Of a stretch of 39,656 nt of DNA, positions 32,078 to 39,656 are shown piece by piece. The position numbers and the translations under genes were made by a program. Position 1 is the first letter of the stretch; each line of letters opens with the position of its first letter. The DNA is from Polyangiaceae bacterium. Its GTDB lineage: Bacteria; Myxococcota_A; Polyangia; Polyangiales; Polyangiaceae. The notes under the pieces were generated by a model. That model was not told the DNA's origin and searched no databases. It saw nothing but the letters and a program-made list of their open reading frames with translations. The DNA lies in contig JAFGBI010000110.1 of NCBI GenBank assembly GCA_016933275.1, positions 1-39,656 of the forward strand, given 5' to 3'.

Positions 32078-33922
32078 TCAGTCGCGCGTCGAGAAGTTCG
32101 CGATCAGGTTCCCGACCACCTGCCCGCCAGGCGGCGCGGAGAACCCTGCACGCTGGACCAGCTCGCGCACGCACGGCCCCACGCCGGGCGGCGCCGTATC
32201 GACGCGGGACTCCACCCGCTTGACCTCTCCCCCGGCACCGACGGTGACCCCGAAGATCAGGGTTTCGCCGAAATGGCTCACTCCATCATCGCCGACGCGA
32301 GCGTTGTAGCAGGCGAGCATCTGCGGTTCGAGACTCCGGACCACGCTGGCGGCGTTTGGCGGTAGGGCCGTGATGTCGCTGCCGCCGAACACCGTGCTCA
32401 CCGCACCGCGTCCGCGGGTGGGTCCCGTCGTCCGCGCCGGCGCCGCGGCATCCGCGGCCGGTCCCGAGCCGCCGGTCCCTGGCCGCGGCGTCGCCACCTC
32501 GACGGAGGGCCCACGGGGCGGGGAGGTGCCGTCGCGGAGGGCGTCATCGAAGGCCTTCTCGATCGCGCGATCGATCTTCTCCTCGGTGGGGTCGGGCTCC
32601 TCGTCCGGGACGGCTGGCTCGTCCTCGGAAGCGGTCGCCACCGTTCTTGCCGGCGGGCTGCCATCGTTCGCGGACGGCCTGCTGCGAACCAGGAAGAGAG
32701 CGACCACTCCCAGGGCCACCGCGACCACCATCGCGACCGCGAGCGCGATGGCGCCGGTTCCGGCGCAGCCGAGCGCGAGGGTGCCGCCCGGTCCGCCTGC
32801 CCGCAAACCGCCCCGTGGCGTCGCCCCCGACTGGCTTGCCCCGAACGAGGAGCCGTTGCTCCAGGAGCCCTCGGTTCCCGTGGCCAGGGCAGAACCGCCG
32901 GTGCTGGCGCCGTATGCCGCGGAGCTGCTGCTAGCCGTGGCGCCGAACCCCGCGGACGCGGCCGGTGGCGCGTACGCGGGCGCTGGTGGTGGTGTCCCGG
33001 AGCCTTGGACGGACCAGTCCGGAGCGGCGCTGCCGAGGAGCGGGCAGAGCGCTGCATAGGCCTGTCGCGCATTCGGGAACCGATCCAGGGGTCGGCGCGC
33101 GACGGCATGGGCGAACCAGCCATCGAACCCGAGCGGGAGGGTGATCCCCAGCTCGGCCGCGCGTGACGAGGGAGGCACGAGCGGTTCGAACAGGACCTCG
33201 CGCATCAGCTGCATCAGCGAGGACTCGCCGCTCCGGGGGGAGCGCCAGTAGACCGTGCCGGTGAGCAGGGTGTAGGCGACGAGCCCGAGCGCCCAGACGT
33301 CCGTGGCCGGAGAAACGACGCTGCGATCGGTCTGCTCCGGGGCGAGCCACAGCGGCGAGCCCATCGCGGCCGTGTCGCTGGTGTGCTCCGTCACGAGCTT
33401 GGCCAGTCCGAAATCCAGGACCTTGACCGTGAAGGCGACGTCGGTGCGTTTCGCCACCGCGAGGAAGATGTTCTTCGGTTTGAGATCGCGGTGCACGATC
33501 CCTGCCCCGTGGGCCGCCCCGACCGCGTGGCAAATCTGCTCCATCACCAGGCGGACCTCCGCAGGCGGCAGCCGTCCACGGCGCTGCAGGGTCGCTTCCA
33601 GATCCTCTCCCTCGAGGAGCTCCATCACCAGATACGGCGCTCCCATTTGCGCGTCGACCCCCGCCGCCTGCACCTCGATCACATGCTCGCTCGGGATGTT
33701 GGCTCCGACGCGCGCTTCCTGCTCGAACCTCCGGCGTCGGGACTCGTCCCCGAGGAGCTCGGGGCGCATGAACTTGATCGCGCGAAGCTTGCGAGTGGAG
33801 AGCTGCTCAGCGACGTAGACCTCCCCCATTCCGCCGCGAGCGAGCAGCCGCACGATGCGGTAGTCACCGGCGAAGAGGGTTCCTGGCGGGAGCTCTTGGG
33901 TCACTACCCCACAAGTTAGCAT
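32078..33922 (-). CDS. Ser/Thr protein kinase with transmembrane segment and C-terminal AgmX-like domain
   Basis: ATG 33922 gives 614 aa (GTG 33904 is an alternative). The kinase domain (about residues 20-285) has ARGGMGEVYVAE (Gly loop), AIKFMRPE (catalytic Lys), IVHRDLKPKNIFL (HRD loop), KVLDFGLAK (DFG) and LWLAPEQTD (APE). A Gly/Ser/Ala-rich region leads to one membrane helix (about 385-408, AIALAVAMVVAVALGVVALF). An acidic, Pro-rich stretch follows, and the last 100 residues (VVRSLEPQMLACYNARV, then SHFGETLIFGVTVGAGG) look like the TonB-like/AgmX C-terminal domain of myxobacterial proteins. Cytoplasmic kinase and outer domain joined through the membrane suggest a receptor kinase. Upstream of it is the propeller-like lipoprotein gene. 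Confidence 0.9.
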   Translation of the reverse strand: MLTCGVVTQELPPGTLFAGDYRIVRLLARGGMGEVYVAEQLSTRKLRAIKFMRPELLGDESRRRRFEQEARVGANIPSEHVIEVQAAGVDAQMGAPYLVMELLEGEDLEATLQRRGRLPPAEVRLVMEQICHAVGAAHGAGIVHRDLKPKNIFLAVAKRTDVAFTVKVLDFGLAKLVTEHTSDTAAMGSPLWLAPEQTDRSVVSPATDVWALGLVAYTLLTGTVYWRSPRSGESSLMQLMREVLFEPLVPPSSRAAELGITLPLGFDGWFAHAVARRPLDRFPNARQAYAALCPLLGSAAPDWSVQGSGTPPPAPAYAPPAASAGFGATASSSSAAYGASTGGSALATGTEGSWSNGSSFGASQSGATPRGGLRAGGPGGTLALGCAGTGAIALAVAMVVAVALGVVALFLVRSRPSANDGSPPARTVATASEDEPAVPDEEPDPTEEKIDRAIEKAFDDALRDGTSPPRGPSVEVATPRPGTGGSGPAADAAAPARTTGPTRGRGAVSTVFGGSDITALPPNAASVVRSLEPQMLACYNARVGDDGVSHFGETLIFGVTVGAGGEVKRVESRVDTAPPGVGPCVRELVQRAGFSAPPGGQVVGNLIANFSTRD

Positions 33923-34057
33923 CCAACCCGGGCGGGTATCAGCCCCGACGTGTCCGCGGCAACCGGGGACGCGCGTCTGGCACATCCGAGCGGGGAAATG
34001 GGCCCCCGCGTGGCGGAGCGCCTCCAGACTGAACGGCGATCCGGGCTACGCGGATGC

Positions 34058-35224
34058 TCACTCGCACCCGCATTTGGGGGCGGTGAGGACGGAGCAGTCA
34101 CCCAGGTAGGAGTAGTTCGCGCGGCCCCACTCGGCGAAGTAGACGTTCGTGGCATCCACCGCCATGCCGGAGTAGCAAATCCCACCCGTCGCGATTGTGG
34201 TCCGCGCGCTGCCGTCGTGCGATATCTTCTCGACGGTCGCCGCGCCCTCTACCCCCGGGCACGTTCCGAGGTAGAGACTATCACCGTCCACGGCGATCGA
34301 GGCGATGGGATCGGGGAAGGTCGCGAGTTCGACCTCGGCACCGCCCCCCGCCGGGTAGCGCTCGAGCAGCCCGCGGGGGCCGATGGTGGGCAAGGGGACG
34401 GTGATGACCGCGTGCACGAAGCCGCCGAACACGAGCAGCCGCTCGAGGTCGATCGGTACCACGTTCGAGAGCGTCTCCGTCGCGCCCCCGGTCTTGGGCA
34501 CCCGGACGAGGATCTGCGCGTCGGTGGTCGCGGGGACCGTCCAGTAGATGAAGCCGCGGTCGATGGCGATGAGCGCCCGGGCGGGTGCTTCGGCGACCAT
34601 GGCTGGGTCGCCACCGTCCTTGGGGACGCGCCATACTCCGTCCCCCTGTCCCTCCACCATGCTGTAGTAGACGTCCGTATCATCCACCGCGATCATGAAC
34701 GGAGCATCGTCGGTCAGGTACTCCACCTGGCCGCCCGTGAGCGGCACGCGTCCGACGCCGCTCTCCATCACGCTGAAGTAGACATGGGTCGCGTCGACAT
34801 GGACGGCTGCGGGGCGTGCTGGACTGACGTCGGCCAGGATCTCCGGGGTGCCACCGGGGAGCATCAGACGCAGGATCGAGCTGGGGTTCAAATCGGGCCC
34901 GAGCCCGCTCGGCCCGACATTCCGCCAGTAGAGGTAGCCGTCTCGCTCCTGGAAGGCGCCCGGCCCCGGCATGCCTCCAGTGAGGAGGGTCGGCGTGCAC
35001 GGTTGGGTCGTGGCGGGACATGCCGCGGCGGGGGCCACGGTCTCGGTGCCGTCCTCGACGCTGCCGTCTCCGCCAGTGGCCGAGGCCCCCGCGCCCGAGC
35101 CTCCCGTGCCCGAGCCCCCCGTTGCGGGATCCGTCGAGGACACGTTGTCCCCACCTCCGCAGGCGACCGCCCCCGCTGCAGCGACGAGGAGCCAGTGCCA
35201 ATCGTGGATGCAGCCGGACTTCAT
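34058..35224 (-). CDS. Propeller-like lipoprotein
   Basis: 388 aa from ATG 35224. The signal peptide ends AAAGAVACGGG (Cys22, a good lipobox), followed by a Gly/Ser/Thr linker (TGGSGTGGSGAGASATGG). From about 85 the protein has repeats of the type YLYWRNVG, HVYFSVMESGVGRVPLTGGQ, DVYYSMVEGQGDGVWRVP, FIYWTVPATTDAQI and SLYLGTC, each with aromatic-rich blades, typical of a beta-propeller. The protein ends in a Cys-rich tail (VLTAPKCGCE). It resembles extracellular sensor-like lipoproteins of myxobacteria. Its binding partner is unknown. Confidence 0.85.
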   Translation of the reverse strand: MKSGCIHDWHWLLVAAAGAVACGGGDNVSSTDPATGGSGTGGSGAGASATGGDGSVEDGTETVAPAAACPATTQPCTPTLLTGGMPGPGAFQERDGYLYWRNVGPSGLGPDLNPSSILRLMLPGGTPEILADVSPARPAAVHVDATHVYFSVMESGVGRVPLTGGQVEYLTDDAPFMIAVDDTDVYYSMVEGQGDGVWRVPKDGGDPAMVAEAPARALIAIDRGFIYWTVPATTDAQILVRVPKTGGATETLSNVVPIDLERLLVFGGFVHAVITVPLPTIGPRGLLERYPAGGGAEVELATFPDPIASIAVDGDSLYLGTCPGVEGAATVEKISHDGSARTTIATGGICYSGMAVDATNVYFAEWGRANYSYLGDCSVLTAPKCGCE

Positions 35225-35650
35225 GGCGAAAGATGGTGGCCGGGTCTGCTCGGCCACGCAAGGGTACAGGCCGGGGCGGGTGACTCCAGTCGTCCTGTAC
35301 GATCCGCACCCCTGGCGGTATTCGTGGCGCAATCACCTCGGTTGCCGCGATGAAGGAGCTCGCGCAGGGTAGCCTCTTGGCGGCGCGACCTCGACCGAAT
35401 CAGGCGGGATACCTCTCGGAGATTTCGTTGCGGGCAGCCATCAGCCGTCAGCCTCTCCGCGCCTTGGGTGACGGCTGACCGCTGACCGCGGATGGCCGGT
35501 TTGGCTCTGGCTCCGCCTGCTTGGGTCGGTCATCGGGGCGGACATCCCGCGGCGACGGAGCCCCTCCTGCTCCGTGCGCCCCGGGGTTGGCAGAGACCCG
35601 CGAGCTCCATCCTGGTACGCCAGGGAGCCCTCGGTCTACCATCCCAAACG
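35225..35650. promoter_or_regulatory. Divergent intergenic region with inverted repeat
   Basis: TCAGCCGTCA (35441-35450) and TGACGGCTGA (35469-35478) form a perfect 10-bp inverted repeat with an 18-nt loop, followed by GACCGCTGACCGC. It lies between the starts at 35224 (minus) and 35651 (plus). A regulatory or terminator role is possible. GCTGACC-type short repeats of this kind are also common as filler in GC-rich genomes. Confidence 0.4.
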
Positions 35651-38335
35651 ATGGGTGGCTTCTCTCGGCGCGGGTGGTTCCTGGTTCTCTCAACGGCGAT
35701 CCTCGGTCATGCGGGGGTGGCGGGGGCCCAGCCCGCGGTAGCAGCGGACGACCCTAGCGGTTCGGTGAGCCAGCGGCCGACGATCACGACGTCGTCGCCG
35801 CCGAACGAGGCCGGTCTCGTCCTTCCGCGGCTCCTCGAGTTCGTGGAAGCCGACTATCCACCGGCGGCGCGCGAGGCGGGGATCGAGGGGGAGGTGATCC
35901 TCGAACTCGGGATCGACACCGAGGGACGGGTCACCGACGTCGCGGTCGAGCAGCCCGCCGGTCACGGCTTCGACGAGGCCGCGGCGGTCGTCGCCTGGCG
36001 CTTTCGGTTCGAGCCCGCGCGTCGCCAGGGGCGGTCGGTCGCCGCGAAACTCCTCTACCGCTACCGGTTCACGCTCGAGCGCGTCGCCGTCTCGGCTCCG
36101 GTCACCGTCGGTCGGCTCAAAGGTCGCGTGGCCGTGGGCACCGTCGGCATCCCCGCGGTTCAGGTGACGCTCGCGGGCCCGAACGGCTACGCTTGGTCGG
36201 GCACGACCGGCGAGGATGGCGGGTGGGACGTGCCCGATCTCGCCCCGGGCGACTACACGGTCTCCATCTCGGCAGCCGGCTACGCTGCCGCGAGCTACGC
36301 CGAACGCGTCGCCGCGGGGGAGCTCACGGAGGTCACCTACGCGCTCGCGCCGGCTCCCGGCGACCAGGGCATCGACATCACCGTGTACGGTGAGCCCCAC
36401 CGCTACGTCACGCGCCGCCGCATCACACGCCGAGAGTTCACCCACATCGCGGGCACCAACGGGGACCCGATTCGGGCGGTGGAGAGCATGCCGGGCGTCG
36501 CGCGCACCGGGGACGGCTCGCTCGTGATCCGGGGCGCGTCACCGCTCTCGACCGGGGTGTTCGTCGACGGCACGAGCGTGCCGTTCATCTACCATGTCTA
36601 CAACCTCGCGAGCGTCATTCAAGCGGACCTCGTCGATACGGTAACGCTCTATCCCGGCAACTTCGGGGCCAAGTACGGACGTTTCGTCGGCGGCATGGTC
36701 GAGGTCGGGATCCGCCCCCCGAACGTGACCTGCACGGCTTGGGGCGAGCCGAAGGCCCGCACCGGCTGCTACCACGGCCTCGCGCAGGTCGACATCATCG
36801 ATGGCCGCCTCCAGCTCGAGGGGCCGATCCCCAGGATGCGGAACCTGTCGTTCCTCGTCGCCTTGCGGCGAAGTTGGGTGGACTACTTCATCAAGAAGGC
36901 GGCCGAGCAGACCGACCTCGGGCTGACGGTGGCCCCGCGCTACACGGACTATTTCGCCACCATCGAGCATGCGCGCGGCGAGCGTCGCCTGGGGATCCGC
37001 GCCATGGGCGCCCAGGACGAGATTGGCCTCGTCGCGGACGAGAGCTTCTCCGAGGATGATGCGCACGCCGTCGGGAAGCTCCGGCTGGTCGGGTCCTATC
37101 ACCGAGGTCAGATCCTTTACGAAGACCGCCTCTCTCGGTCGATGACGCTACGCTCCTCTCTGGGGATCGGAATGGATCGACTGATCCAGGAGTGGGGGGA
37201 TCTGCACCTTCGCTATGAGCTCGATCCCGTCGAGCTGCGGCAGGAGCTCTCCGCCGTGATCCTCCCCGAGCTGGAGGTCAGCCTCGGTCTCGACACCTAC
37301 ATCGCCCCATACCGGCTCGATGCCCGCTTCAACGACACGGAGACCGCGGTGGGCCCCCTCGAGGATCTGCGCGTCGACGGCACCGACGGTGTGCAGGGCT
37401 ACTACCTGGAGGCGATCGTTCGCCCGTCGAAGCGGAGCTCGCTCGTCCCCGGGCTGCGCCTCGATCACGTCCCGTCTTTCGACGAGGTCACGCTCGGTCC
37501 GCGCCTCGTCGGGCGCTACGACCTCATTCGGCCACGCGGTGAGCCCGGTACCAAGGGTTGGCGCCGGCGAACCACCGTGAAGGGCGGCACTGGCCTGTTC
37601 TTCCAACCACCGAGCCTACTGATGGTGGACATCGTGGGCCGCCTCCCCGACCAGCGCTCCGAGCGCGCATTCCAGCATTCAGTGGGTGTGGAGCAGGAGC
37701 TCACCAAGCAGGTCGAGCTGTCGGTCGAGGGCTTCTACATAGATACCGACCGGCTCCTCACTTCGGTTCCCAGAGACGATGGGGGGCGCGACCTCGAGAA
37801 CCAGGGGGCGCGCCACAGCTTCGGCCTCGAGACGTTGCTTCGGTACCACGCGGACGAGCGCTTCTTCGGCTGGGTGGCGTACACGCTGTCCCGGTCGGTC
37901 ACTCGCGATGCTCCCGGCGAACCCGAGCATTTGACCCGCTACGACCAGACCCACAACCTCATCCTGGTCGCGAGCTACCGCCTGCGAAAGCGCTGGGAGA
38001 TCAGCGGTCGCTTTCGGTACGTCACGGGGTCGCCCTACACGGACATCGTTCCTCTCCCGCACTCGCCGTCAGTCTTCGATGGGAACACCGGTGAGTACGT
38101 TCCGCAGTCTGGCAACCCACTGACGGATCGATTTCCCGACGCGCACCAGGTCGATCTGCGCGTCGAGAAGCGGTGGCAGTACCGACGTTGGGCGCTCACG
38201 GGCTACCTCGACGTGCGCAACGCCTACAACCAACGCATCGTGGACTTCTTCTACTACAACTTCAACTATACCGACCGGGCCATGGTGCAGGGGCTGCCCC
38301 TCCTGCCCACCCTCGGCGTACGAGGAGAGTTCTGA
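35651..38335 (+). CDS. TonB-dependent receptor with N-terminal TonB-like domain
   Basis: ATG 35651 gives 894 aa. A signal peptide ends about residue 26 (HAGVAGA). Residues about 60-145 are a TonB C-terminal-like domain (YPPAAREAGIEGEVILELGI, then AAAVVAWRFRFEPARRQGR). Residues about 152-235 form a carboxypeptidase-regulatory-like/SusC-type beta-sandwich (GRLKGRVAVGTVGIPAVQVT). The plug follows (about 265-360, VESMPGVARTGDGSLVIRG, SVPFIYHVYNLASVIQADLV), and the rest is a barrel ending GVRGEF with C-terminal Phe. The receptor imports or senses a large ligand at the outer membrane. A TonB-like domain at the N-terminus of a receptor, instead of in a separate energy-transducing protein, is unusual outside Myxococcota. 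The start at 35651 is chosen because of the signal peptide. Confidence 0.88.
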   Translation: MGGFSRRGWFLVLSTAILGHAGVAGAQPAVAADDPSGSVSQRPTITTSSPPNEAGLVLPRLLEFVEADYPPAAREAGIEGEVILELGIDTEGRVTDVAVEQPAGHGFDEAAAVVAWRFRFEPARRQGRSVAAKLLYRYRFTLERVAVSAPVTVGRLKGRVAVGTVGIPAVQVTLAGPNGYAWSGTTGEDGGWDVPDLAPGDYTVSISAAGYAAASYAERVAAGELTEVTYALAPAPGDQGIDITVYGEPHRYVTRRRITRREFTHIAGTNGDPIRAVESMPGVARTGDGSLVIRGASPLSTGVFVDGTSVPFIYHVYNLASVIQADLVDTVTLYPGNFGAKYGRFVGGMVEVGIRPPNVTCTAWGEPKARTGCYHGLAQVDIIDGRLQLEGPIPRMRNLSFLVALRRSWVDYFIKKAAEQTDLGLTVAPRYTDYFATIEHARGERRLGIRAMGAQDEIGLVADESFSEDDAHAVGKLRLVGSYHRGQILYEDRLSRSMTLRSSLGIGMDRLIQEWGDLHLRYELDPVELRQELSAVILPELEVSLGLDTYIAPYRLDARFNDTETAVGPLEDLRVDGTDGVQGYYLEAIVRPSKRSSLVPGLRLDHVPSFDEVTLGPRLVGRYDLIRPRGEPGTKGWRRRTTVKGGTGLFFQPPSLLMVDIVGRLPDQRSERAFQHSVGVEQELTKQVELSVEGFYIDTDRLLTSVPRDDGGRDLENQGARHSFGLETLLRYHADERFFGWVAYTLSRSVTRDAPGEPEHLTRYDQTHNLILVASYRLRKRWEISGRFRYVTGSPYTDIVPLPHSPSVFDGNTGEYVPQSGNPLTDRFPDAHQVDLRVEKRWQYRRWALTGYLDVRNAYNQRIVDFFYYNFNYTDRAMVQGLPLLPTLGVRGEF

Positions 38336-39354
38336 TGGTTCACCGAGGTCTCCTCTCCGGCGCGGCGTCCCTCCTCGCCCTCGGCTGCGCCGAGTATCCC
38401 GAGTTCGAGACGATGGCGAGCGTGGAGAGCGTGCGGCTCCTCGCCATGCAGGCCGATCCTTCGCTGACGCAACCGGGCGCGTCGGTCACCCTGCGGGCGC
38501 TCTGGGCGGATGGTCGCACCGCCGATCCAGCTCCGGTGTCACGGGCCTGGTTCTTCGGGTGCGCCAACCCCGCCGGTGACGCCTTGAGCGAATGCCTGAA
38601 GGACCTCAACGCCGCCCCGCGCGGAGACGGGGCGGCTTGGCCCGCTCGGTTCGAGCCGGTGCCCGGAGACTCGGCGAGCTTCGAGCTGCCCGCTGACCTG
38701 CTTGACGGGCGCTCCGGCTACGGCATCGCGTTCTACTTCTTCGCAGCCTGTCGAGGTGGCGACCTCGCCTACGAGGTGAGCGAGGATGATGCCTTTCCAG
38801 TCGTATGTCGTGACGGGGGGCGTTCCATCGGTTCGGAGGACTTCGTGGTGGGCTACCGGACCGTCGTGGTGACGCCGTGGCCAGAGCTCCGCAATGCGAA
38901 CCCCGAGATCGCCGGGATCACCATCGACGGCGCGCCGGTCGAGCCCGACTGCCTCGACGCCGACTGTCTCGACGCGCCGCCGCGCGACTGCACCACGGAG
39001 ACCTGTGCCTCGGTGGTGGCCTGCACGGAGGAGAACGCAGCGGCGGACGACGAGGCCAACGAGGAAGGAGCGAACTGCGAGCCGGCGGAGCTACGCGTCG
39101 AGCTTGCCCCCGAGAGCGCCGAGATCGACTGGTACGCGGGGGGCATGGATCGCGAGCGCTTGTGGGTGCGCTACTTCGTCGATCGCGGCACCACGGGCGC
39201 TGATTTCGCCGTTCTCCACTACCCCGATACCGGATGGGACCGCGACGCGTATGGCGAGCTCTTCCTCCCGCGCGGCGCCGCGCGCCTCTGGGTCGTCGTG
39301 TACGACAGCATGACCGGCGTATCCTGGGCACGCATGACTCTGAACGCTGACTAG
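38335..39354 (+). CDS. Lipoprotein coupled to the TonB-dependent receptor
   Basis: The ATG overlaps the receptor's stop (TGATG) and GAGGAGAG lies just upstream, so the two are translationally coupled. 339 aa. The signal peptide ends SLLALGCAEY (lipobox LALGC). The rest is a secreted domain with paired Cys (CANPAGDALSEC, CRGGD, DADCLDAPPRDCTTETC) and an acidic region. I do not recognise a fold; a surface or periplasmic partner of the receptor is a fair inference from the coupling. The stop TAG lies in CTAGAGCACCGG (39351-39362), the terminal sequence of the dispersed repeat. Confidence 0.8.
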   Translation: MVHRGLLSGAASLLALGCAEYPEFETMASVESVRLLAMQADPSLTQPGASVTLRALWADGRTADPAPVSRAWFFGCANPAGDALSECLKDLNAAPRGDGAAWPARFEPVPGDSASFELPADLLDGRSGYGIAFYFFAACRGGDLAYEVSEDDAFPVVCRDGGRSIGSEDFVVGYRTVVVTPWPELRNANPEIAGITIDGAPVEPDCLDADCLDAPPRDCTTETCASVVACTEENAAADDEANEEGANCEPAELRVELAPESAEIDWYAGGMDRERLWVRYFVDRGTTGADFAVLHYPDTGWDRDAYGELFLPRGAARLWVVVYDSMTGVSWARMTLNAD

Positions 39355-39656
39355 AGCACCGGCCGCGCATCGGCGACACTTGATGCGTCAGGACATGTAG
39401 GTATGCGCTCTGCAGAGCTCGAGTGAGCTGATCCCGAAGCGGGCCGTCGCCCCGCGGCGGCTGCTGGGCGATCCGTTCCCCCTTCACCAGCGCGCTCTGC
39501 GCGAGGTGGTAGGCATCGAGCGAGGTATGGGCGAAGGGAGTGACGGATTCGGCTTCGGCACCGGCCGGGGCGGCGGGTTTTCGGCTGCCGGCTGCGGTTC
39601 CGGCGACCACCGGGGATTCGGCCGGGACCTTCGGGACGGACTCGGTGGCACTGGCC
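39355..39656 (-). CDS. Partial hypothetical gene running off the right edge
   Basis: The minus strand is open from the window end and reads protein-like: GAEAESVTPFAHTSLDAYHL, then GDGPLRDQLTRALQSAYLHV. Its start is beyond 39656. The frame is not closed before the region overlapping the lipoprotein gene, where the composition turns shadow-like, so the real end is uncertain, probably near 39360-39400. The first 25 visible residues are Pro/Ala/Gly-rich. No family is recognised. Confidence 0.45.

Overview
The window looks like chromosomal DNA of a Myxococcota bacterium, probably Polyangia-like. The grounds are very high GC, lipoproteins whose Gly/Thr/Ser-rich linkers precede unrelated C-terminal domains, a Ser/Thr protein kinase with a C-terminal membrane segment, a hybrid histidine kinase, and a TonB-dependent receptor with a TonB-like domain at its N-terminus. 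This is inferred from gene content; no rRNA or tRNA is present. I saw no phage, IS transposase or CRISPR array.

Layout. 1-2.6 kb: repeat copy A, two divergent membrane proteins (the second with a zinc ribbon) and a small membrane protein. 3-6 kb: a RutE-like nitroreductase convergent with a class A flavodiiron protein, then two minus-strand hypotheticals. 6.5-10.1 kb: a 331-aa conserved-type protein, translationally linked to a Cys-rich SGNH-like protein, convergent with a CE3-like SGNH lipoprotein. 10.4-16 kb: a VOC protein, a CotH-like remnant, a DUF47/PhoU protein, repeat copy B beside a lipoprotein remnant, a Cys-rich lipoprotein, HisC and a phosphatase-like lipoprotein. 16.5 kb: a ZIP metal transporter. 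17.5-24.8 kb: a minus-strand run of redox genes. 25-29 kb: a hotdog thioesterase, a STAS-like protein, repeat copy D abutting a truncated radical SAM gene, Rnk, and a membrane-anchored hypothetical. 29-34 kb: an alpha/beta hydrolase, hybrid histidine kinase and Ser/Thr kinase. 34-39.6 kb: a propeller-like lipoprotein, divergent from a TonB-dependent receptor coupled to a lipoprotein, then a partial gene at the edge.

How the genes fit together. The 17.5-24.8 kb run reads, in transcription order: NifX-like protein, two MinD-type ATPases each carrying two [4Fe-4S] ferredoxin motifs, a C_GCAxxG_C_C protein, a thioredoxin-fold fragment, a Prx6-type peroxiredoxin, a TPR plus beta-barrel protein, a rhodanese-fold protein without the catalytic Cys, a MauE/DoxX membrane protein and a DsbA-like CPYC protein. 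Start/stop overlaps and gaps of 10-20 bp suggest two tightly packed operons on the theme of Fe-S handling, peroxide removal and periplasmic thiol redox. The flavodiiron protein and nitroreductase near 3-5 kb fit an organism that meets low or fluctuating oxygen.

The most unusual element is a dispersed 160-bp repeat with two hairpins. Three full copies (12280, 17269, 26538) have exactly the same length; one copy is cut by the window edge (1-87) and two are half copies (2777, 27186). The stems carry compensatory base changes between copies. Nearly all non-Watson-Crick positions are G.T on the same element strand, as expected if the element folds as RNA. Several copies sit at the ends of truncated genes.
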